From UBA3006 sp031401235 (GTDB lineage: Bacteria; Actinomycetota; Acidimicrobiia; Acidimicrobiales; Ilumatobacteraceae), in assembly GCA_031401235.1 (NCBI GenBank), contig JANNRJ010000018.1, positions 6,454 to 70,453 of the forward strand: a stretch of 64,000 nt of DNA, given 5' to 3'. How positions within the stretch are numbered: the stretch's first letter is position 1; every line of letters starts with the position of its first letter. Of the stretch, positions 59,987 through 64,000 are shown piece by piece. The position numbers and the translations under genes are program-made. A model generated the notes under the pieces. It ran no database searches. It was not told the origin of the DNA and saw only the letters and a list, made by a program, of their open reading frames with translations.

Positions 59987-61653
59987 TGATCGTCACTTTC
60001 ACGCATCGGCAATCGAACCCCGCGCTCGTCGGCAACGGTGATCGCCCGCTCATAGCCCGCGTCGGCGTGACGAATCACGCCCGTTCCGGGATCACTCACC
60101 AAGACGCGAGAAAGTTTTTCGGCAGCCAGATCGGTGCCGTCGGCGACACAGACCATGCCGGCATGAATACTTCGTCCGATACCCACGCCGCCGCCATGAT
60201 GAATACTTACCCATGTCGCCCCACTTGCAGTATTTAGGAGCGCGTTAAGTAACGGCCAATCAGCGATGGCATCGGAGCCATCCAACATAGACTCGGTTTC
60301 TCGATACGGCGATGCCACCGACCCAGAATCCAAATGGTCGCGACCGATAACAATGGGTGCTTTCAATTCACCGCTCTTGACCATTTCATTGAATCGCAGG
60401 CCAAGGCGGTGACGCTCGCCGTATCCGAGCCAACAGATTCGCGCTGGAAGACCTTGGAATGCAATTCTTTCACTGGCCATCCGCATCCAACGAGCAAGCC
60501 CTTCGTCGTCGGGGAATTCTTCAAGCACTGCTCGATCAGTCGCCGCGATATCACTTGGATCTCCGGATAGTGCCACCCATCGAAACGGTCCCTTGCCCTC
60601 GCAAAATAGTGGCCGAATGTAAGCGGGCAAAAACCCCGGATAATCGAAGGCACGATCGTAACCACCCAATTGAGCCTCACGGCGTAACGAGTTGCCATAG
60701 TCAAACACTTCTGATCCGGCATCTTGGAATCCAACCATGGCTGCACAGTGAGTGGCCATCGCCGCGCGTGATCGCCGAATATATTCAGATGGATTCGTGG
60801 TGAGCAGATTCGTTGCCGCATCGACGCTTAGATCGTTGGGAACGTAACTCAACGGGTCATGAGCGCTCGTTTGATCTGTCACGATGTCGGCCGGAAACCC
60901 CATTGATAACAGTTTTGGAAATAAATCTGCGGCGTTTCCAACGAGACCAATCGACAGACCGCGTCGTTCGCCTTTGGCGCGATTGCATCGCTCGACCGCA
61001 TCATCAAGAGAATCGGCAACTTCATCCAAGTATCGGGTTTCAATTCGACGATTCACTCGCGACGGATCAACATCGATGCACAGCGCTACTCCACCGTTCA
61101 TCGTGATCGCAAGTGGTTGAGCACCACCCATTCCGCCAAGACCAGCGGTGAGGGTGATTGTTCCGGCCAGAGTGCCACTAAAGCGACGACGAGCAATTTC
61201 CGCAAAGCATTCATACGTGCCTTGCAAAATTCCCTGGGTCCCGATATAGATCCAAGATCCGGCAGTCATCTGACCATACATAGTCAGACCGGCGGCTTCT
61301 AGGCGACGAAATTCGTCCCATGTCGCCCATTCGGGAACAATATTTGAGTTTGCCAATAACACTCGCGGAGCCCATTCATGAGTGCGAAACACCCCCACCG
61401 GCTTACCTGACTGCACGAGCATCGTCTCATCGGGCTTCAAACTCTTCATTGTGCGAAGCATCGCATCAAAGGCTTCCCAACTTCGTGCCGCGCGACCGGT
61501 GCCGCCATACACCACTAGATCATCGGGTCGTTCGGCAACTTCGGGATCAAGATTATTTTGCAACATTCGATATGGAGCTTCAATTTGCCAATTCGCGCAG
61601 TGCAACTTCGACCCCCGAGGGGCTCGCACCGGACGCGGACCGGAGTTACTCAA
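59983..61653 (-). CDS. hutU: Urocanate hydratase
   Basis: HutU hydrates urocanate to imidazolonepropionate using tightly bound NAD+. The 556-residue length is standard. Visible landmarks are GGTGRAARSWEAF (about residues 50-62), QSGKPVGVFRTHEWAPRVL (by region), TLTAGLGGMGGAQPLA with the NAD loop (about 168-183) and FQGLPARICWLGYGER (the urocanase signature, about 400-415). The 5' end overlaps the PhnD-like gene's stop by 8 bases, and its stop overlaps hutF, so this gene is translationally linked on both sides. Confidence 0.97.
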   Translation of the reverse strand: MSNSGPRPVRAPRGSKLHCANWQIEAPYRMLQNNLDPEVAERPDDLVVYGGTGRAARSWEAFDAMLRTMKSLKPDETMLVQSGKPVGVFRTHEWAPRVLLANSNIVPEWATWDEFRRLEAAGLTMYGQMTAGSWIYIGTQGILQGTYECFAEIARRRFSGTLAGTITLTAGLGGMGGAQPLAITMNGGVALCIDVDPSRVNRRIETRYLDEVADSLDDAVERCNRAKGERRGLSIGLVGNAADLFPKLLSMGFPADIVTDQTSAHDPLSYVPNDLSVDAATNLLTTNPSEYIRRSRAAMATHCAAMVGFQDAGSEVFDYGNSLRREAQLGGYDRAFDYPGFLPAYIRPLFCEGKGPFRWVALSGDPSDIAATDRAVLEEFPDDEGLARWMRMASERIAFQGLPARICWLGYGERHRLGLRFNEMVKSGELKAPIVIGRDHLDSGSVASPYRETESMLDGSDAIADWPLLNALLNTASGATWVSIHHGGGVGIGRSIHAGMVCVADGTDLAAEKLSRVLVSDPGTGVIRHADAGYERAITVADERGVRLPMRESDDQ

Positions 61654-62455
61654 TGTGAGGCAACACTAGTTCAGCACGAACTACGAGGTCATGAATCAAT
61701 TCGAAATCACTGCGGTCTCGGTTCACATATCCGTCGATACCAATTTCGTGCATCGCGGTGGTGAGCGAATCAGTCCCAACCACGCGCTGCAACAACTCGC
61801 GCAAATCATCTATCGATGCGTTACGCGTTTTACTAACAATGATCGGTGTCGCCGGTATCAGCGGTCCACTGCCGATGATCCGCAGGCCGTTCACTAGTGC
61901 CGGACGATGACGGCGAAGCAATTGAAATGTAGCCGAATCGACGGACGCGACATCGGCGGCACCGTCTTGCAGTAGTTGCAAACTCCGCGCGTGGTGATTA
62001 CTAATGAGATACGGCCGCACAAAATCAGGATCAGCAGTGACTTCGGCGAGCGCACAGCCGAGGCTGCACCAGCCACTCAGGCTCTGGGGACTGTTGATTA
62101 CTGGACGGGCGCCGCGTAGTTCGCTGACATCCGATACACCAGAGTCGTCGCGCACGAGAATATGAGTTCGATAGTTTCCGAATTCATCGCTAATCCCGCT
62201 CCACACGAAGGTCCCCAGGACGTCCGCCGTATCGTTTAGTTCTCTAATGAACGGTTGACCACACGACTGACTCATATACATTTCGGTTCCCAACCATGAT
62301 GACAATAATGACTCGTGCTCAGATTTATTTGGGTTGCCAACAACAACATCTTCACCAAGTTCTCGCACTTCACGCGCAATCGCTTCGAGTAATGCGCCGG
62401 TCGAAGATTGCACTTCAACAAAGTCGTACATCGGAAGTGACACGTATCGCGACAT
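61646..62455 (-). CDS. PhnD/SsuA-like substrate-binding protein without signal peptide
   Basis: From ATG 62455 (MSRYVSLPMYDF, the common start of this group) the protein has 269 residues; TTG 62476 is in frame upstream. It resembles phosphonate-type periplasmic binding proteins: SLPMYDFVEV, SQSCGQPF, YRTHILVRDDSG, LRGARPVINSPQSLSGW and ADVASVDSATFQLL. There is no signal peptide, so it is probably cytoplasmic and may act as a sensor or enzyme-like binding protein rather than an importer component. It lies between an HD-domain protein and hutU and is translationally linked to hutU. Confidence 0.75.
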   Translation of the reverse strand: MSRYVSLPMYDFVEVQSSTGALLEAIAREVRELGEDVVVGNPNKSEHESLLSSWLGTEMYMSQSCGQPFIRELNDTADVLGTFVWSGISDEFGNYRTHILVRDDSGVSDVSELRGARPVINSPQSLSGWCSLGCALAEVTADPDFVRPYLISNHHARSLQLLQDGAADVASVDSATFQLLRRHRPALVNGLRIIGSGPLIPATPIIVSKTRNASIDDLRELLQRVVGTDSLTTAMHEIGIDGYVNRDRSDFELIHDLVVRAELVLPHIE

Positions 62456-62476
62456 GCGTGCGCCGAACTTCAACAA

Positions 62477-63037
62477 CTACTCAGATACGAGAAATTTCGG
62501 TTTACCAAACACCGCTCGTAGTCGAGATTCAAAATGCTCGAGAGGCAATGTGTCATATGACGGATCGAATGCTTTCTGATCCCACTCATCGGCAAATTTT
62601 GCGGCCAACTCGTACGAAGGATGTCCTTCATACTTTTTCCGTGCGTCGGGATTCATGCCGAAATGACCATAATAGTGCTTGCCCTGAAAGTCCTGATGCG
62701 CTTCGATCATAAAGTGCACTTCGGGTCGCACATATGGCTTCAGAATCGCGGCCGCGATCGCCGGATGATTGGGAACACTGATTGCTTTGCCAATGTCGTG
62801 ACAGAGAGCCGCTACTACGATTTCGTCGTCAGCACCTGCTCGCTCGGCGAGGGTTGCAGTTTGCAAGACATGGGTAAGTTGGTCGGTAGCAAATCCATCG
62901 ACAATGTTGCTCAAGGATCGCAACATTTCAATAATTCCCTCGGCGACCCGAGGCTGATTTTTAGCCGTTTCGGCACCAATGACTAGCCATTCATCCTTCG
63001 TCGATACATCCATGCTGGTGAACGTCGCATTAGCCAT
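62477..63037 (-). CDS. HD-domain protein, PhnZ/TmpB-like oxygenase or phosphohydrolase candidate
   Basis: The 186-residue protein has an HD-type metal site: H56, H80-D81 (ALCHDIGKAI), and further His at 91, 108, 114, 121 and 125 in the region EAHQDFQGKHYYGHFG. The spacing H56 to H80-D81 (24 residues) equals that of the diiron phosphonate oxygenase PhnZ, and the C-terminal FDPSYDTLPLEHFE is typical of a subgroup seen beside polyamine-type ABC transporters. The tyrosine and glutamate loop of PhnZ before the first His is not evident. Either a hydrolase or a diiron oxygenase role is possible. It lies 9 bases after the permease gene in the same operon. Confidence 0.75.
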   Translation of the reverse strand: MANATFTSMDVSTKDEWLVIGAETAKNQPRVAEGIIEMLRSLSNIVDGFATDQLTHVLQTATLAERAGADDEIVVAALCHDIGKAISVPNHPAIAAAILKPYVRPEVHFMIEAHQDFQGKHYYGHFGMNPDARKKYEGHPSYELAAKFADEWDQKAFDPSYDTLPLEHFESRLRAVFGKPKFLVSE

Positions 63038-63046
63038 GAAGACACT

Positions 63047-63844
63047 CTAATTGACGGATCCAGTGCCATCAGATAGCCGTTGGGCGAGCCAGGCGATTGG
63101 CAATGAAATGAACATCACTACTGTCGCCACAACGGTCACATACGGCAAGACATTCGGACGTGAGAAATTATTGAGTATCCACTGGGGCAGGGTTTCAACT
63201 CCAGCACCGGCTGTAAATGTCGTGACTACGACTTCGTCAAAACTGAGGGCGAAAGCAAGAATCCCGCCGGCGAACACTGATGACCGGATCAGCGGCCAAG
63301 TGACGAGGCGGAACGTTTGCCATCCATCTGCTCCTAGATCGGCGGAAGCCTCCCGCAGGTTTGGCGACAGCCGCCGCAAGCGAGCAACAATATTGTTGTA
63401 CGCAATGACGATGCAAAAAGTTGAATGACCGACGACGACGGACATCAATCCAAGGTCCCAGCCAAATCGAACAAATGAATTGCGCAGGGCAACGCCCGTG
63501 ACGATACCCGGAAGGGCGATAGGTAAAACAACGAGAAAACTCACCGCACTTTTGCCAAAGAAGTCAAAACGCTGCAAGGCAAAGGAAAGCATGGTGCCGA
63601 GCACGATGGCAATGAGCATGGCAATAAATGCCAGGCGAGCCGAAGAGACAATTGCGTTTCGCGCGCTCTCCACATGCACAATTCCCGTCCACCAATTGGT
63701 TGTGAACCCTCGCGGCGGCCATGCCAATGATTTAGCTGAATTGAAGGAAAGAACCACGACCAAAAGCAATGGCACATATAAAACCGTGATAACCGAATAA
63801 GTAATGACTCGCATTGATCCGTGAGCGGTACGCGACAGTTGCAT
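63047..63844 (-). CDS. Polyamine-type ABC transporter permease, PotC/YdcV family
   Basis: The 265-residue membrane protein has six helices, starting RVITYSVITVLYVPLLLVVVLSFN (by region), the periplasmic W.GFTTNWW segment typical of PotC and the ATPase-contact loop LREASADLGADGWQTFRLVTWPL (about residues 155-177). The importer family takes up spermidine, putrescine or related cationic solutes. It overlaps the next permease's stop by one base (TAATG). With the partial gene upstream it heads the segment leading into the hut genes, so the cargo may be an amine or imidazole compound fed to the pathway. Confidence 0.9.
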   Translation of the reverse strand: MQLSRTAHGSMRVITYSVITVLYVPLLLVVVLSFNSAKSLAWPPRGFTTNWWTGIVHVESARNAIVSSARLAFIAMLIAIVLGTMLSFALQRFDFFGKSAVSFLVVLPIALPGIVTGVALRNSFVRFGWDLGLMSVVVGHSTFCIVIAYNNIVARLRRLSPNLREASADLGADGWQTFRLVTWPLIRSSVFAGGILAFALSFDEVVVTTFTAGAGVETLPQWILNNFSRPNVLPYVTVVATVVMFISLPIAWLAQRLSDGTGSVN

Positions 63845-64000
63845 TAGAGGTTCTTAAATGCGCCGAGACGCCCCATCACAATGAGATATACAACCATGAT
63901 CGAAATTGGCCACAAGGTAAAGGCCGCAGCAAGTGGTTGGTTTGGCGCCAGCAATGCGCGTTCGATGATATTGCCAATCATTTGCGAGGTGCCCCCGACG
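63844..64000 (-). CDS. Polyamine-type ABC transporter permease, PotB family, C-terminal part
   Basis: The minus-strand frame is open from the window edge and ends with TAA at 63844-63846. About 51 residues are visible: GGTSQMIGNIIERAL, then a last membrane helix (AAFTLWPISIMVVYLIVM) and the tail GRLGAFKNL. GG...M.GN.I at this place and a final helix are typical of PotB-type permeases, the partner of PotC. The N-terminal part lies outside the window. Confidence 0.8.
   Translation of the reverse strand, partial: VGGTSQMIGNIIERALLAPNQPLAAAFTLWPISIMVVYLIVMGRLGAFKNL

Overview
The window looks like chromosomal DNA of a free-living, heterotrophic actinobacterium of intermediate G+C content (roughly half G+C by eye). 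Supporting traits are frequent GTG/TTG starts, many 1-4 base start/stop overlaps (TAATG, ATGA, GTGA), a SigB/SigF partner-switching module, a DUF6131-type small membrane protein, an EthA-like Baeyer-Villiger monooxygenase, a CYP125/124/142-like P450 and a fused indolepyruvate:ferredoxin oxidoreductase. An Acidimicrobiia-like planktonic lineage is my guess; no rRNA or other marker in the window settles it.

Layout. 1-4.4 kb: tail of a choline-kinase-like gene, a menC/N-succinylamino-acid-racemase plus GNAT pair, upp, pfkA and a small XRE regulator. 4.4-18.7 kb: two dipeptide/oligopeptide-type ABC importers. The first has a Tat-lipoprotein binding protein, two permeases and a fused double ATPase. 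The second has two tandem paralogous binding proteins, two permeases and two separate ATPases, and runs on into an NPD-type flavoprotein and a P450. 18.7-22.7 kb: a membrane protein, metF and an Asp-box propeller protein. 22.8-33 kb: acyl-CoA/amino-acid catabolism (carboxyltransferase, acyl-CoA dehydrogenase, indolepyruvate oxidoreductase, HMG-CoA-lyase-like enzyme, enoyl-CoA hydratase, with lspA), interrupted by a hipBA module that has three evenly spaced operators. 33-39 kb: tRNA-Gly(TCC), an orphan PD-(D/E)XK-like gene, an ABC-2 exporter with an SRPBCC protein, an APH-like kinase and a PAP2 phosphatase.

38.8-46.4 kb is a coherent stress-response block. It holds a multi-sensor SpoIIE/PP2C phosphatase, a GHKL ATPase, a CsbD protein, a STAS antagonist, a second degenerate RsbW-like protein and a SigB/SigF-type sigma factor. 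Around them lie superoxide dismutase, an encapsulated-ferritin homologue (EncFtn) without a shell gene nearby, small hydrophobic proteins and a BON protein. Six transcription units here carry the same promoter-like element, GTYT-N16-GGGNAN, with an identical 16-base spacer; I infer a local SigB/SigF regulon.

46.3-55.9 kb: a flavin monooxygenase, a TauE exporter, a PhyH dioxygenase, SRPBCC, a secreted protein with an Asp/His/Lys repeat tail, a 47-residue 'mini-DUF427' protein coupled to a flavin disulfide oxidoreductase, a P1B ATPase with CPD in place of CPC, and a DUF899 protein. 55.9-64 kb, minus strand: an apparent operon of polyamine-type ABC permeases, an HD-domain protein, a cytoplasmic PhnD-like protein, hutU, hutF, a peptide-deformylase homologue, hutI and a desaturase. 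The deformylase homologue sits where the HutF pathway needs a formylglutamate deformylase, which suggests a testable recruitment.
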